In this document: piece after piece, positions 24,220-33,170 of the stretch
Numbering within the stretch: position 1 is the stretch's first letter
How the letters are laid out: the number at the start of each line of letters is the position of its first letter
Assembly: GCA_021741075.1 (NCBI GenBank)
Contig: JAIOYO010000030.1
Coordinates: forward strand, 1-33,170
Source of the DNA: Flavobacteriales bacterium
GTDB lineage: Bacteria > Bacteroidota > Bacteroidia > UBA10329
Direction of reading: 5' to 3'
Length of the DNA stretch: 33,170 nt
Notes under the pieces: model-generated
Database searches by the model: none
Told to the model about the DNA's origin: nothing
The model's input: only the letters and a program-made list of their open reading frames with translations
Made by a program: the position numbers and the translations under genes

Positions 24220-25481
24220 GACGGCAGGAAAGCATATTTGCTGGAATTGATTGGGTAACTGTCATTCTTTACCTCATTCTCGTTCTTATAGGGTGGGTAA
24301 ATATCTATGCAGCAGTTTATAATGAGGAGCATCAGAGCATTCTCGATACCTCGCAACGATACGGGAAGCAGCTTATTTGGATTGGACTTTCTCTCTTTGT
24401 TGCGTTTATCATTATGATTATTGATGGCAAATTTTATTCAACCTTTGCCATACCCATCTATGTGGTGCTACTTCTGGTACTGGTAGTTGTTTTGGTAACT
24501 GCCCGGGATGTGTCTGGGGCTCGTTCGTGGATTGACATTGGTTCGTTCAAATTGCAGCCTTCCGAATTTGCAAAAAGCACCACGGCATTGGCGCTGGCGT
24601 ACTATCTCAGCACGCTGAATATTCGGATGGAAGACCTATCAACAAAATTGGTTGCAGCAATAATTCTCATCATTCCTGCTGCATTAATTCTACTTCAGAA
24701 TGATACAGGTTCTGCCCTTGTTTTTGGGTCGTTTGCGCTGGTAATGTATCGAGAAGGGCTGTCTGGCAACTTCCTTCTTTTTGGACTTGCAATGGCTGTA
24801 ATTTTCATTTTTTCGCTGTTGTTTACTCCGTTGATTATGCTCTATATTTTGGGAACAATCGGAGTTCTTGTTTTCTTTTTTCAGCGCAAGAAAACTTGGC
24901 GACTTGCTTTCTCTATTGGAGCGGCTTTAATTGTTTTAATGGGCATGGTTTACAGTGTCGATTATGTGTTTAATGAAGTGCTGGAACCACATCAGCAGGT
25001 AAGAATTGATGTGCTTCTTGGAAAGAAAGACGACCTCAAAGGAGCAGGATACAACGTCAATCAAAGCAAGATTGCGATTGGTTCGGGTGGATTTGCTGGT
25101 AAAGGGTTTTTGAAAGGCACACAGACCAAGTATGACTTTGTTCCTGAACAGACCACGGACTTTATTTTCTGCACGGTAGGTGAGGAATGGGGCTTTCTTG
25201 GAGCTTTCCTGGTTATAGCGCTTTTCTCTGCGTTAATACTGCGTATAGTATTTGTGTCAGAGCGACAAAAATCCTCCTTTGCACGCATCTACGGCTACTG
25301 CGTGGCAAGCGTTCTGCTATTCCATTTTATCATTAATGTAGGAATGACAATTGGCCTTATGCCAGTAATAGGAATTCCGCTGCCTTTCTTCAGCTACGGT
25401 GGTTCATCGCTTCTCGGCTTCACCATTCTCCTCTTCATTTTTGTGAAGTTAGATGGTTACAGATTACAGCAATTGCGGTAA
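24216..25481 (+). CDS. rodA: Rod-shape glycosyltransferase RodA
   Basis: RodA is the SEDS-family peptidoglycan glycosyltransferase that polymerises lipid II for elongation in complex with PBP2. The 421-residue protein has about ten membrane helices. The SEDS signatures include GARSWIDIGSFKLQPSEFAK, EQTTDFIFCTVGEEWGFLGA (~310-330) and GIPLPFFSYGGSSLLG (~387-402). The start is TTG at 24216, overlapping the mrdA stop (TTGA) and giving MRRQESIFAGIDWVTV, which resembles family N-termini. It is the last gene of the cluster, and a two-way terminator follows at once. Confidence 0.96.
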   Translation: MRRQESIFAGIDWVTVILYLILVLIGWVNIYAAVYNEEHQSILDTSQRYGKQLIWIGLSLFVAFIIMIIDGKFYSTFAIPIYVVLLLVLVVVLVTARDVSGARSWIDIGSFKLQPSEFAKSTTALALAYYLSTLNIRMEDLSTKLVAAIILIIPAALILLQNDTGSALVFGSFALVMYREGLSGNFLLFGLAMAVIFIFSLLFTPLIMLYILGTIGVLVFFFQRKKTWRLAFSIGAALIVLMGMVYSVDYVFNEVLEPHQQVRIDVLLGKKDDLKGAGYNVNQSKIAIGSGGFAGKGFLKGTQTKYDFVPEQTTDFIFCTVGEEWGFLGAFLVIALFSALILRIVFVSERQKSSFARIYGYCVASVLLFHFIINVGMTIGLMPVIGIPLPFFSYGGSSLLGFTILLFIFVKLDGYRLQQLR

Positions 25482-25485
25482 ACAA

Positions 25486-25515
25486 AAAGCCCTGCTAACT
25501 TCTTAACAGGGCTTT
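25486..25515. terminator. Bidirectional terminator between rodA and ppiD
   Basis: AAAGCCCTG (25486-25494) pairs with CAGGGCTTT (25507-25515) around a 12-nt loop. The stem is preceded by further A residues and followed by CAAAAA, so it presents A-rich flanks on both strands. It sits 4 bp after the rodA stop and about 20 bp after the convergent ppiD stop, so it can serve both genes. Confidence 0.8.
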
Positions 25516-25536
25516 CAAAAATCTCACCTTTTTCTG

Positions 25537-27624
25537 TTAGAAGAACTTCGCGCGGTTATCTACAATCTCTGCTTTTTCCTTTAGAGCCTCAAATACTTCG
25601 AAATCAACTCGTGACGAAAGCGAGCTATTAAGCATAGATGCATTGCTTGCATAGTTTGATTGTACTGGTACTTCAGAACGACTTTCTAAATACACAACAT
25701 AAACACCTTGGTCACCTTTTATTGCTTTAGAGATATCGCCAGTTTCCATACCGCTTACTGTTCCCAAAAGTGCTGGTTCACGACCAAGACCGCTAATTGC
25801 GCTTGCAGAAAATAGAATTCCGTCTTTTACCTCAACAGGAAGATTCATCTTATCTGCAATTGTTTGAATATCGCCTGCTTTTGCAGCGTCAAATTCTTTC
25901 ATGAATGTGGCCGCTTTTTTCTCCTTGATAGCACCAGCTTCCAATTCGTCTTTGATGTCTTCAATGGCAGTAAATCCTTCTTCACGAACCGCTGTAAGCG
26001 CTGCTACAACGAATGTATTACCCAGCTCGAATACCTCGCTGATGTCACCTTTTTCTGCTTTGTAAGCCCAACGAATCAGTTCTCTTGGGTTTTCCAATCC
26101 AGCAATGGTTTTGTCGTTTTCCTTCAGCGTGCTAGCAATTCGCTTATTTAGGCCACGGCTAGTAATTTCTTGATCAAAAGAAGCGATAGACGTAATGCTT
26201 CTTGCAAACTCATCAGCCGCACCGTAAATCGCTTGGAATGTCTTTGTGCTTGGTTCTACAGCGCGATCAATAAACGCAACGGCCCGTTTCTCCGTATTTC
26301 CTTTTTGGTCAACTACTTCAATAATGTGGTATCCGAATTGAGATTCAACTACAACCAAATCGCCTTTCTTACCATCAAAGCAAGCATCGTTGAAGCTAGG
26401 AACCATTTGTCCTTCTTTAAACCAACCTAAGTCGCCACCCTTTGCACCCGAACCTGGATCTTCAGATACTTGTTGAGCAAGTGTTGCAAAATCGCCTCCT
26501 TTTGAAATAACTTCTTTCAAACTGTCAGCAGTTGATTTGGCTTTTTCAACACTTCCGTACGTTTCTGGTTTAAGAAGGATGTGACGAGCTGTAACTGAAT
26601 CAGGCGACATTTTCACTCCAATCAATTTTGCCATTCTGAAAGTTTGACCTTCCAAATATGGACCTTCTACATATCCTTTTTGAGCAGCGAACATCAACGA
26701 ATCGATGTTTCCACCCAACTCACCTTTTGCAAGCCATCTTGCACTAAAACGCACATCCGATTCTCGGTTAACAAGAAGTGTGTCGTTCTCGGCAGTTTCA
26801 AACTCAGACTTTGTTCTATCAGCCCAATTTTTCACTTTCTCAAAATCTTCATTCGAAGGGTCAACTTTGAACGCAACAAATTCTAAATCGCGAGAAGCAT
26901 CTTGCTCGTATTTCGATTTATTGTCGTTGTAATATTTCTTGATATCAGCATCAGAAACTTGTATCGTAGAATCTGCAATACTGTCATATCGTTTTAGAAC
27001 ATACCGAATAGATGCGCTTTGATTTTTAGCCAAAAAGTCGCTTTCAGACTCTGCTTTAGTCACATACAATCCTTTTTTGATAAGGTTGTTGTATTTCTCG
27101 TTTCTGCGAAGCTTTGAAATATCTTTCTCGAAAGCAATCCAACGCTTTTTCAAGTCTTCGTCTGTTTCCATTCTCTTTAAGAATGAAATTACCTGTGCTT
27201 GGTCAAATTGACCTGTTTCAGGATTAGTGAACGCCTGCACAACTTGTGGATGAGGATTGTTTCCTTGAACCAAATCATACAGTTCTTCTGCGCTTACGCG
27301 AACACCAACTTCATCCAATTCTTGTCCAAGAACAAATTCACGAACCATTTGCTGCCAAGTTTGCTCGCGCAATTGGTCAGTAGTTGCATTGTCAATTGTA
27401 GATTGACCCGACTGAGCTTTGTAGTTGTCTATCGATTCCTGAACTCTTGCTTCAAAAGCTCGTCCGTCTACTGTGTTTCCAGCAATTTCTCCTACTTCAG
27501 TTGGAGAACCATTTAGAAGGAACCCGCCAGAATTGAGGAGGTCGCCAAGAATGAAAGCGAGCATCGCTCCACCAATAAGAATCATCAGTAATGTTGACTG
27601 CTCACGAATTTTACCAATTACCAT
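25537..27624 (-). CDS. ppiD: PpiD-like membrane-anchored peptidyl-prolyl isomerase
   Basis: A 695-residue folding factor for exported proteins. The short cytoplasmic N-terminus MVIGKIREQ is followed by one membrane helix (~11-30, TLLMILIGGAMLAFILGDLL). Next comes a SurA_N-like helical chaperone region (~45-200), where GRAFEARVQESIDNY and REQTWQQMVREFVLGQELDE are typical. A parvulin domain lies at 343-440 (SVTARHILLK, GGDFATLAQQVSEDPGSGAK, FGYHIIEVVD), followed by a long C-terminal region. The topology places most of the protein in the periplasm. The start is supported by a matching promoter 29 nt upstream. No other folding gene is adjacent, though secA upstream is functionally related. Confidence 0.92.
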   Translation of the reverse strand: MVIGKIREQSTLLMILIGGAMLAFILGDLLNSGGFLLNGSPTEVGEIAGNTVDGRAFEARVQESIDNYKAQSGQSTIDNATTDQLREQTWQQMVREFVLGQELDEVGVRVSAEELYDLVQGNNPHPQVVQAFTNPETGQFDQAQVISFLKRMETDEDLKKRWIAFEKDISKLRRNEKYNNLIKKGLYVTKAESESDFLAKNQSASIRYVLKRYDSIADSTIQVSDADIKKYYNDNKSKYEQDASRDLEFVAFKVDPSNEDFEKVKNWADRTKSEFETAENDTLLVNRESDVRFSARWLAKGELGGNIDSLMFAAQKGYVEGPYLEGQTFRMAKLIGVKMSPDSVTARHILLKPETYGSVEKAKSTADSLKEVISKGGDFATLAQQVSEDPGSGAKGGDLGWFKEGQMVPSFNDACFDGKKGDLVVVESQFGYHIIEVVDQKGNTEKRAVAFIDRAVEPSTKTFQAIYGAADEFARSITSIASFDQEITSRGLNKRIASTLKENDKTIAGLENPRELIRWAYKAEKGDISEVFELGNTFVVAALTAVREEGFTAIEDIKDELEAGAIKEKKAATFMKEFDAAKAGDIQTIADKMNLPVEVKDGILFSASAISGLGREPALLGTVSGMETGDISKAIKGDQGVYVVYLESRSEVPVQSNYASNASMLNSSLSSRVDFEVFEALKEKAEIVDNRAKFF

Positions 27625-27652
27625 CTGTAATTACCATTAAAATTTAGGGCTG

Positions 27653-27683
27653 CGAATATACGGTTCTTCCGATTGAACATCAA
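27653..27683 (-). promoter_or_regulatory. Candidate promoter of ppiD
   Basis: On the minus strand TTG (27683-27681) is followed after 20 nt by TATATTCG (27660-27653), which matches TAnnTTTG at all but one base. The predicted start of transcription would lie about 20-25 nt upstream of the ppiD ATG. The spacing is the same as at the methyltransferase promoter. Confidence 0.45.
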
Positions 27684-27760
27684 CAGTAAAGTTGGTCGAA
27701 TTGAGGGGGAAGAAATCGGCTTTAAAATGCGAAGAAGAAAAAGTGGTTTTTAGAAAGAAA

Positions 27761-28228
27761 TCAAACGGTTTTCTTGCCGTACATCTTTGCTATGAGCGAT
27801 AGCTGACCGCAATGTGTGCCTTCATGTCTCACGGCATGCATGGCTATAAAACGCTTGCTTTTGTTCTCGCCAAATGAAACTCCAAGTGGATTGTCTTCAT
27901 CCAATGCCGCTTCAGTCAACTTGGAAATCGTTTCTATCGCTACGGCATGAATCTGCTTGAAAGCTTCAAGAACTTCTTCCAATGATGGTTGATTGGCGGG
28001 CTTTATTCCCTTCGGGGATTGGATCTTGAAATCATTCAACCACGGAATGTCAACCCCTTTTGCGCCCATACATTCAATGGCAAGCATATTCTCACCCCAA
28101 CACAAATGCGCCAAAATCCAATAAGGGCTATTGGTGGTGTAACCGTTCACCTCAAACTCACGGTACATGTCTTCGCCTTTTAGTTTGGATAGATAAAAGC
28201 GTGTTAAATTGCGCTGTTCATCTAGCAT
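27761..28228 (-). CDS. DinB-family (DinB/YfiT-like) putative metalloenzyme
   Basis: A four-helix-bundle DinB-superfamily protein of 155 residues from the ATG at 28228. Expected metal-ligand histidines are in NSPYWILAHLCWGEN (first) and in HAVRHEGTHCGQLS (the last helix with two or three His). Members include thiol-dependent transferases (YfiT/BstA types) and many of unknown role, so no reaction is assigned. The frame stays open upstream to an ATG at 28300 and even into secA. That extension encodes SLPLGEVGGAG and PPKSPKGG, which are translated intergenic repeats, and starting at MLDEQRNL gives the usual family length. Alternative: start at 28300 with a repeat-derived tail. Confidence 0.75.
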   Translation of the reverse strand: MLDEQRNLTRFYLSKLKGEDMYREFEVNGYTTNSPYWILAHLCWGENMLAIECMGAKGVDIPWLNDFKIQSPKGIKPANQPSLEEVLEAFKQIHAVAIETISKLTEAALDEDNPLGVSFGENKSKRFIAMHAVRHEGTHCGQLSLIAKMYGKKTV

Positions 28229-28244
28229 GGTGGCTAGGACTCTT

Positions 28245-28279
28245 CCAGCCCCTCCAACCTCACCCAAGGGGAGGCTTTT
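28245..28279 (-). repeat. Second C/G-rich intergenic repeat (GCCTCCCCTTGGGTGAGG type)
   Basis: On the minus strand the block reads AAAAGCCTCCCCTTGGGTGA, then GGTTGGAGGGGCTGG. In frame it encodes KSLPLGEVGGAG, a peptide that recurs in predicted Bacteroidota proteins because of this repeat. It sits between secA and the DinB gene, 35 bp from the other C-rich repeat at 28315-28342. Confidence 0.7.
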
Positions 28280-28314
28280 CTCACTAGAATCTTCACTCAT
28301 TGTAGTAGTTGTTT

Positions 28315-28342
28315 GTCCCCCTTTGGGGGATTTAGGGGGCTG
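28315..28342 (-). repeat. C-rich Bacteroidota intergenic repeat, copy 2
   Basis: On the plus strand: GTCCCCC-TTT-GGGGGA, then TTTAGGGGGCTG. Read on the minus strand it is the same element as 5887-5914 with one extra A (CCCTAAATCCCCC against CCCTAATCCCCC). It begins immediately after the secA stop codon (28344-28346), in the same polarity relative to the gene as copy 1. The CCCCC/GGGGG core can form a short hairpin. Confidence 0.85.
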
Positions 28343-28343
28343 A

Positions 28344-31300
28344 TTACTTTTTCCCGTGACACACTTTATACTTCTTGCCGCTTCCGCATGGACAAGGTTC
28401 GTTGCGACCAATCTGTTCGCCAACTTGAACAGGTTCTGGTTTGCTTTGTGGCTGCGCTGGCATTGGTTGCTGCTGACCGCCATTTTGTTGCGGAGCAGAC
28501 TGGCGTTGCGACAATTCAGGTCGCGAAGCTGTAACTCTTTCTTTTCGTTCGCTTGCTTCGCTCACACGCGTGTTTTCCGCGTTTGGCAAGTCGCCTTTGA
28601 ATAGGAAAGAGATAACCTCACGGTTCATTCTTCCAAGCATTTGCTTGAATAATTCGTATGACTCAAACTTGTAAATAAGAAGTGGGTCTTTTTGCTCGTA
28701 AGATGCATTCTGAACGGACGTTTTCAGCTCGTCCATTTCGCGCAAATGCTCTTTCCATTGTTCATCAATAATGGCAAGAATGATGTTCTTTTCAAACGCC
28801 AACGCAAGATTTGAACCTTTCAACTCATACGTTTTTGCCAAATTGACAACCACGTTCAGGCTCTTAATTCCATCTGTAAATGGAATAACGATGTTTTTGA
28901 ATTTCTCGCCTTGCGTTTCGTAAACATTGGCTATTACTGGGAATGCGCGTTCTGCAATTCCGCTCTTCTTACTGGCGTAGCTTTGGATGAGGGCATGAAC
29001 CAATTTGTCTAGCACATGATCTGCTTTTCCTGAGTTGAATTCTTGTTCAGAAATTGGAGATTCAACCGAGAAGGTGCGAATCACATCGAGCTTGAAGCCT
29101 TCGTAATCGCGTGCATCATGGAATTCATCCACCAGCAAAGCTGCCGTGTCATGAATCATGTTCAACACATCAACGGAAAGTCTTTCCCCTTGCAAGGCAT
29201 GCCTTCTACGTTTGTAGATAACCTCGCGCTGCGCGTTCATCACGTCATCATATTCGAGCAAGCGTTTTCTGATGCCGTAGTTGTTTTCCTCCACTTTTTT
29301 CTGTGCTCGCTCGATGGATTTGGATACCATTCCGTGCTGAATGACTTCACCTTCCTCGTAACCCATTCGGTCCATTAACTTGGCAATTCGGTCTGAACCG
29401 AAAAGTCGCATCAAGTTGTCTTCCAGCGAAATGTAGAACTGTGAAGAACCAGGATCTCCCTGACGACCCGCACGACCACGCAACTGGCGGTCAACACGTC
29501 TGCTTTCGTGGCGTTCGGTGCCGATAATAGCCAGACCGCCAGATTTTTTCACCTCTTCTGTAAGCTTGATGTCTGTTCCTCGACCAGCCATGTTGGTGGC
29601 AATTGTCACCGCGCCTGGCTTACCAGCCATCGCTACAATATCGGCCTCCTTGGCATGCAACTTCGCGTTCAGAACCGTGTGCTCAATCTTCTTCATTTTG
29701 AGCATTCGGCTCAAAAGTTCAGAGATTTCAACCGAAGTGGTACCAACCAACACTGGTCTGCCTTCTGCGGTCAGTTTCACCACATCGTCAATCACTGCGT
29801 TGTATTTCTCACGCGTGGTCTTGTAAACGAGGTCTTCCTTATCCTCTCTGGCAATCGGACGGTTGGTAGGCGCAACCATCACATCCAGTTTGTAGATGTC
29901 CCAAAGCTCTTTTGCTTCCGTTTCTGCTGTTCCGGTCATTCCCGAAAGCTTGTGGTACATACGGAAGTAATTTTGGAGTGTAACCGTTGCCCACGTTTGC
30001 GTGGCGGCTTCAACCTTTAGGTTTTCTTTAGCTTCAATTGCTTGATGTAAACCGTCTGAATAGCGTCTACCATCCATGATACGACCAGTTTGCTCATCCA
30101 CAATCTTCACCTTATTGTCCATCACCACGTATTCCACATCCTTCTCAAAAAGAGTGTAGGCTTTGAACAACTGATTCATAGCATGGACACGTGCGCTTTT
30201 GATAGCGAAATCGCGCATCAATTCGTCTTTCTTCTTGGCTTTTTCCTGATCGGTGCCGCCCATTTTTTCAATTTCGGCAATGCCCGAACCAACATCGGTA
30301 AGCACAAAGAATTTGTCATCATCCATGTTTTTGGTGATGAGCTCCAATCCTTTTTCGGTCAACTCAATGGAGTTGTGTTTTTCGTCAATCACAAAGAAAA
30401 GCTCAGCATCAACCTTGTGCATTTCCTTGTTCTGATCTTGCATGTAGTAATTCTCCGTTTTTTGGAGAATCTGCTTTACGCCCGGCTCACTCAAATACTT
30501 GATAAGTGCCTTATTCTTTGGCAATGCCCGATGGGCACGAAGCAACGCCATTCCGCCTTCATCTTCCTTGTAGCCGTCTTTTCCAGCGGAAATAAGTCTT
30601 TTTGCATCGGTCAAAGCAGTGTTGAAATACGTGCGTTGAACCTGTAGCAGTTTCTCAACCTTTGGCTTCAATTCGTCAAATTCGTGCTTATCGCCTTGCG
30701 GAACAGGGCCAGAAATGATAAGCGGTGTTCGAGCATCATCAATAAAAACCGAATCCACCTCATCCACAATCGCATAATTGTGCTTACGCTGAACAAGATC
30801 GCCCGCTTCACGAGCCATGTTATCACGCAGATAATCGAAACCGAACTCGTTGTTTGTTCCGAAGGTGATGTCAGCATTGTAAGCAGCACGTCTTTCAGGT
30901 GAATTTGATTGATGCTTATCGATGCAATCCACTTTCAATCCGTGGAATTCGTACAACGGCCCCATCCACTCCGAGTCACGTTTTGCGAGGTAATCGTTCA
31001 CGGTTACTAGGTGAACTCCACGACCAGCCAAAGCATTCAAATACACGGGAAGCGTAGCCACTAGGGTTTTTCCTTCACCCGTTGCCATCTCTGCAATTCG
31101 TCCTTTGTGAAGTGCCACACCTCCGATCAACTGCACATCATAATGCACCATGTCCCAAGTAACTTCCGCTCCACCCGCAATCCAAGTTTTCGGGAAAGTA
31201 GCATAGCTTCCTTCTATTTTGACGTATCCTTTTTTGGCAGCTAAATCGCGGTCCATATCTGTGGCGGTGACAACCAACGAACCTTTTTCTTTTAGTCTTC

Positions 31301-31667
31301 GTGCCGTTTCTTTTATGACCGCAAACGCCTCTGGGAGAATTTCTAAAAGAACTTCCTCAATCTTCTCCGTTACGGTTTCTTCAATCTTATCAATTTGATC
31401 ATAGAGTCGTTCTTTTTCCTCTACATCTGTGGCAGCATCTTCTGCCTTGGCGGTGAGTTCGTCAATTTGCTTCCGTTCTGTCGAAAGATATTCTTCAATC
31501 CTCCTTTTGAAGTCAGTGGTTTTTGCACGAAGGGCATCATCGGAAACGTTTTGAAGTTGGTTTGTGAATACGTTGATTTTCTCAACGTAAGGCTGAATTT
31601 CTTCAATGTCTTTGTCTGCCTTGCTTCCGAAGAATTTTTTGGCCAGATTATTTATAAAATCAATCAT
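28344..31667 (-). CDS. secA: Preprotein translocase ATPase SecA
   Basis: SecA is the motor that pushes preproteins through SecYEG. From the ATG at 31667 it has 1107 residues, larger than the ~900 of E. coli. The Walker A motif ([11 protein letters not shown]) lies around residue 195, not near 105, because a helical insert (~55-150, rich in Glu/Lys) precedes it, as I recall for Bacteroidota SecA. DEVDS is the Walker B, and [15 protein letters not shown] is the conserved motor segment. The C-terminus has a Gln/Pro-rich linker and a SEC-C zinc motif [13 protein letters not shown], which binds SecB or ribosomes in other bacteria. The frame runs 14 codons further upstream (to 31709), but [16 protein letters not shown] is the natural start. 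The DinB gene follows downstream after two repeats. Confidence 0.97.
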   Translation of the reverse strand: MIDFINNLAKKFFGSKADKDIEEIQPYVEKINVFTNQLQNVSDDALRAKTTDFKRRIEEYLSTERKQIDELTAKAEDAATDVEEKERLYDQIDKIEETVTEKIEEVLLEILPEAFAVIKETARRLKEKGSLVVTATDMDRDLAAKKGYVKIEGSYATFPKTWIAGGAEVTWDMVHYDVQLIGGVALHKGRIAEMATGEGKTLVATLPVYLNALAGRGVHLVTVNDYLAKRDSEWMGPLYEFHGLKVDCIDKHQSNSPERRAAYNADITFGTNNEFGFDYLRDNMAREAGDLVQRKHNYAIVDEVDSVFIDDARTPLIISGPVPQGDKHEFDELKPKVEKLLQVQRTYFNTALTDAKRLISAGKDGYKEDEGGMALLRAHRALPKNKALIKYLSEPGVKQILQKTENYYMQDQNKEMHKVDAELFFVIDEKHNSIELTEKGLELITKNMDDDKFFVLTDVGSGIAEIEKMGGTDQEKAKKKDELMRDFAIKSARVHAMNQLFKAYTLFEKDVEYVVMDNKVKIVDEQTGRIMDGRRYSDGLHQAIEAKENLKVEAATQTWATVTLQNYFRMYHKLSGMTGTAETEAKELWDIYKLDVMVAPTNRPIAREDKEDLVYKTTREKYNAVIDDVVKLTAEGRPVLVGTTSVEISELLSRMLKMKKIEHTVLNAKLHAKEADIVAMAGKPGAVTIATNMAGRGTDIKLTEEVKKSGGLAIIGTERHESRRVDRQLRGRAGRQGDPGSSQFYISLEDNLMRLFGSDRIAKLMDRMGYEEGEVIQHGMVSKSIERAQKKVEENNYGIRKRLLEYDDVMNAQREVIYKRRRHALQGERLSVDVLNMIHDTAALLVDEFHDARDYEGFKLDVIRTFSVESPISEQEFNSGKADHVLDKLVHALIQSYASKKSGIAERAFPVIANVYETQGEKFKNIVIPFTDGIKSLNVVVNLAKTYELKGSNLALAFEKNIILAIIDEQWKEHLREMDELKTSVQNASYEQKDPLLIYKFESYELFKQMLGRMNREVISFLFKGDLPNAENTRVSEASERKERVTASRPELSQRQSAPQQNGGQQQPMPAQPQSKPEPVQVGEQIGRNEPCPCGSGKKYKVCHGKK

Positions 31668-31826
31668 TCTGTGTGAATTCCTTTTGAGTGGCACACGGGA
31701 TGTCAACAACCGTTCCGATGGCGGTGTTCCGACAGCCTGTCATGCGAGGGCGCGAAATTAAGCCTTTTTTAAGCCGAATTTGGTTAAAACTGACCGTGAT
31801 TTTGGCAAGCTCAATTCGCTGTAGAC

Positions 31827-32840
31827 TTAAAAAGGAATCGCTCCGTTTCCTGAAAACGTATTTAGCTGGATACATCCATTTATCAATTGCGGTTCCTCAA
31901 ACGGATTATTGCTGATGAGGAACGGCCCATCAAGGTCAACGAAGTTGGCACGTGGTGCCAATTGCGCAGCCGCCATAATGGCGCAACTCGATTCTGTCAT
32001 GCAGCCAATCATGGTTTGCAGACCCAATTGCTCGCAACGATTTAGCATGGCGTTTGCTTCGGCCAAGCCAGTGCTTTTCATCAGTTTGATGTTGACTCCG
32101 TGAAAGAGTTCTGAAGCATTTTCAAGGTCCGACAATCGTTTCACGCTTTCGTCAGCAAAAATTGGGAGGCTACTTTTTTCTTTGAGCGTTTTCCATGTTT
32201 TAGCTGAGGTGCTAAAGGGCATGGGCTGTTCAACCATCAACACGTTAAGTAAACTTAGATGGTCTATCATCTTTAACGCAACTTCAACGTCCGTCCAACC
32301 TTGATTGGCATCCACCAAAAATGGTTTGTCGGTGATGGAGCGCAGGAAGTCAATTTTGTATTTATCATCAGCTCCTCCTAATTTTATCTTGAGCAGTTTA
32401 AAATCTTCGGCTTCAGCTACTTTTTGTCTCAATTCTGCTTCACTTCCCATTCCAATGGTCATTGCAGTTGGAGGTGTTTGACTCGCAATAATTCCAAAAA
32501 GTTCCCGCGTTGGAACACCAAGCATTTTGGCTTTCAGATCATGAAGCGCAATGTCGATTGCCGCTTTAGCTGCGTTATCCTTCTCCGAAAGAGAATCAAT
32601 CTCTTGAAGGATACCTGCCAGATTTTCTATCTGCCAATTTTTAGGTTTCAGCTTTGAAAGAAATGCCGTGACTGATTCAATCGTCTCGCCAAGGTATGGC
32701 GGCATGGAGGCCTCACCATAACCAACCAATCCATTCAACTCAATATGAACTTGAACCGTGGACGTAGAAGTCCGCGTGCCAGTAGCCAGCCTAAACGGAT
32801 GTTTGAGTTGTAGTTGATAAGGTTCAAAACGAAGAATCAT
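31827..32840 (-). CDS. L-Ala-D/L-Glu-type dipeptide epimerase (enolase superfamily)
   Basis: A muconate-lactonising-subgroup enolase-superfamily enzyme of 337 residues from the ATG at 32840. Acid/base lysines are K151-x-K153 (KIKLGG) and K252 (NIKLMKSTG). Mg2+ ligands are D177 (VDANQG), E204 (VEQP) and D230 (ADES). The DLDGP motif (302-306) is the residue pair that contacts the alpha-amino group of dipeptide substrates in L-Ala-D/L-Glu epimerases. It probably epimerises murein-derived dipeptides during peptidoglycan recycling, although members with other dipeptide specificity exist. A TTG upstream (32849) is also in frame but adds only three residues. It starts 16 bp after the terminator T-tract of the DUF2795 gene, so it has little room for its own promoter. 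Confidence 0.9.
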   Translation of the reverse strand: MILRFEPYQLQLKHPFRLATGTRTSTSTVQVHIELNGLVGYGEASMPPYLGETIESVTAFLSKLKPKNWQIENLAGILQEIDSLSEKDNAAKAAIDIALHDLKAKMLGVPTRELFGIIASQTPPTAMTIGMGSEAELRQKVAEAEDFKLLKIKLGGADDKYKIDFLRSITDKPFLVDANQGWTDVEVALKMIDHLSLLNVLMVEQPMPFSTSAKTWKTLKEKSSLPIFADESVKRLSDLENASELFHGVNIKLMKSTGLAEANAMLNRCEQLGLQTMIGCMTESSCAIMAAAQLAPRANFVDLDGPFLISNNPFEEPQLINGCIQLNTFSGNGAIPF

Positions 32841-32856
32841 GGCTACCAATTAACGC

Positions 32857-32891
32857 AAAAAAGAACGGCCCTGTCGAATGACAGAGCCGTT
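32857..32891 (-). terminator. Rho-independent terminator of the DUF2795 gene
   Basis: On the minus strand AACGGCTCTGTC (32891-32880) pairs with GACAGGGCCGTT (32875-32864) around a 4-nt loop, with one mismatch. Six T residues follow (32862-32857, one base after the stem). This is a strong intrinsic terminator for the DUF2795 gene. Confidence 0.9.
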
Positions 32892-32913
32892 GTATAGTTG
32901 GAGCTTTTAAAAC

Positions 32914-33135
32914 TCAATATTCGTCTTCGTTGAAGAAGAAATCGTCCTTAGTTGGATAATCAGGCCAAATGTCTTCGATGCTCTCGAATACCTCGCCATC
33001 ATCTTCAATTTCTTGGAGGTTTTCTACTACTTCCATTGGAGCGCCTGAACGCATGGCGAAGTCAATCAACTCGTCCTTTGTTGCTGGCCAAGGTGCGTCT
33101 TCAAGACGTGATGCTAATTCGAGAGTCCAATACAT
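32914..33135 (-). CDS. DUF2795 family protein
   Basis: A 73-residue acidic protein. MYWTLELASRLEDAPWPATK, DELIDFAMRSGAPMEVVENL and the C-terminal FESIEDIWPDYPTKDD..FNEDEY define a family I recognise as DUF2795, which is widespread and highly conserved in Bacteroidota. No function is established. The PATKDELIDFAxRSGAP part suggests a small helical domain. It is transcribed alone and ended by a strong terminator. Its upstream region runs off the window after 35 bp. Confidence 0.8.
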   Translation of the reverse strand: MYWTLELASRLEDAPWPATKDELIDFAMRSGAPMEVVENLQEIEDDGEVFESIEDIWPDYPTKDDFFFNEDEY

Positions 33136-33170
33136 GTTTATTCGAGTTTACCTGTTCAATTTCGCGCAAA

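Noticed and set aside
31668..31709. SecA N-terminal extension of 14 residues
   Set aside because: The frame is open but the sequence does not resemble Sec[17 protein letters not shown] at 31667 matches family N-termini.
31668..31826. Possible small RNA or tRNA in the secA-epimerase gap
   Set aside because: I cannot find a cloverleaf, a strong hairpin or a T-run. TAATTTCG on the minus strand resembles a -7 box, but no -33 TTG fits.

Overview
The window looks like a chromosomal segment of a Bacteroidota (Bacteroidetes) bacterium, most likely of the Flavobacteriales type. The evidence is the gene order purH-mreB-mreC-mreD-mrdA-rodA, the DUF4286 and DUF2795 genes, a long SecA with an extended N-terminal region and a C-terminal zinc motif, and a PpiD-type folding factor. 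Several promoters look like the Bacteroidota TTG-N20-TAnnTTTG type, Shine-Dalgarno sequences are weak, and there are C/G-rich and CACAGA/GCGTC intergenic repeats of a kind I recall from this phylum. Genes are tightly packed, no non-coding stretch exceeds about 220 bp, and I see no tRNA, rRNA, CRISPR array, integrase or transposase.

Layout. Positions 1-317 hold the tail of rplU and rpmA, closed by a UUCG-loop terminator. A 96-nt hairpin repeat precedes serS (537-1817), which overlaps a small putative lipoprotein gene, which in turn overlaps a large secreted TPR protein gene (to 4178). A cytosine-C5 DNA methyltransferase without a visible restriction partner (4286-5584) lies 2 bp before DUF4286. 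After a block of intergenic repeats come rsmA, the Mg2+ channel mgtE and a D-2-hydroxyacid dehydrogenase. On the minus strand, lysC and a GNAT acetyltransferase overlap by 4 bp. A small secreted protein with a phage tail-collar-like segment follows, then fbp and mfd on the plus strand.

The mfd 3' end overlaps, tail to tail, a DhlA-like haloalkane dehalogenase gene that sits downstream of a MacB-type ABC permease. That permease diverges from the purH-mreBCD-mrdA-rodA cluster across an 11-bp inverted repeat. The cluster combines the last steps of IMP synthesis with the rod-shape/elongation machinery: MreB filament, MreC and MreD scaffold, PBP2 transpeptidase and RodA glycosyltransferase. A two-way terminator separates rodA from the minus-strand genes ppiD, a DinB-family protein, secA, a dipeptide epimerase and a DUF2795 protein.

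Most of the window is housekeeping. The parts worth a second look are the solitary methyltransferase with a promoter that nearly abuts its start codon, four intergenic repeat blocks that touch stop codons or create false N-terminal extensions, the symmetric purH intergenic region, the collar-like secreted protein and the antisense overlap at the mfd 3' end. I found no clear undescribed multigene system.
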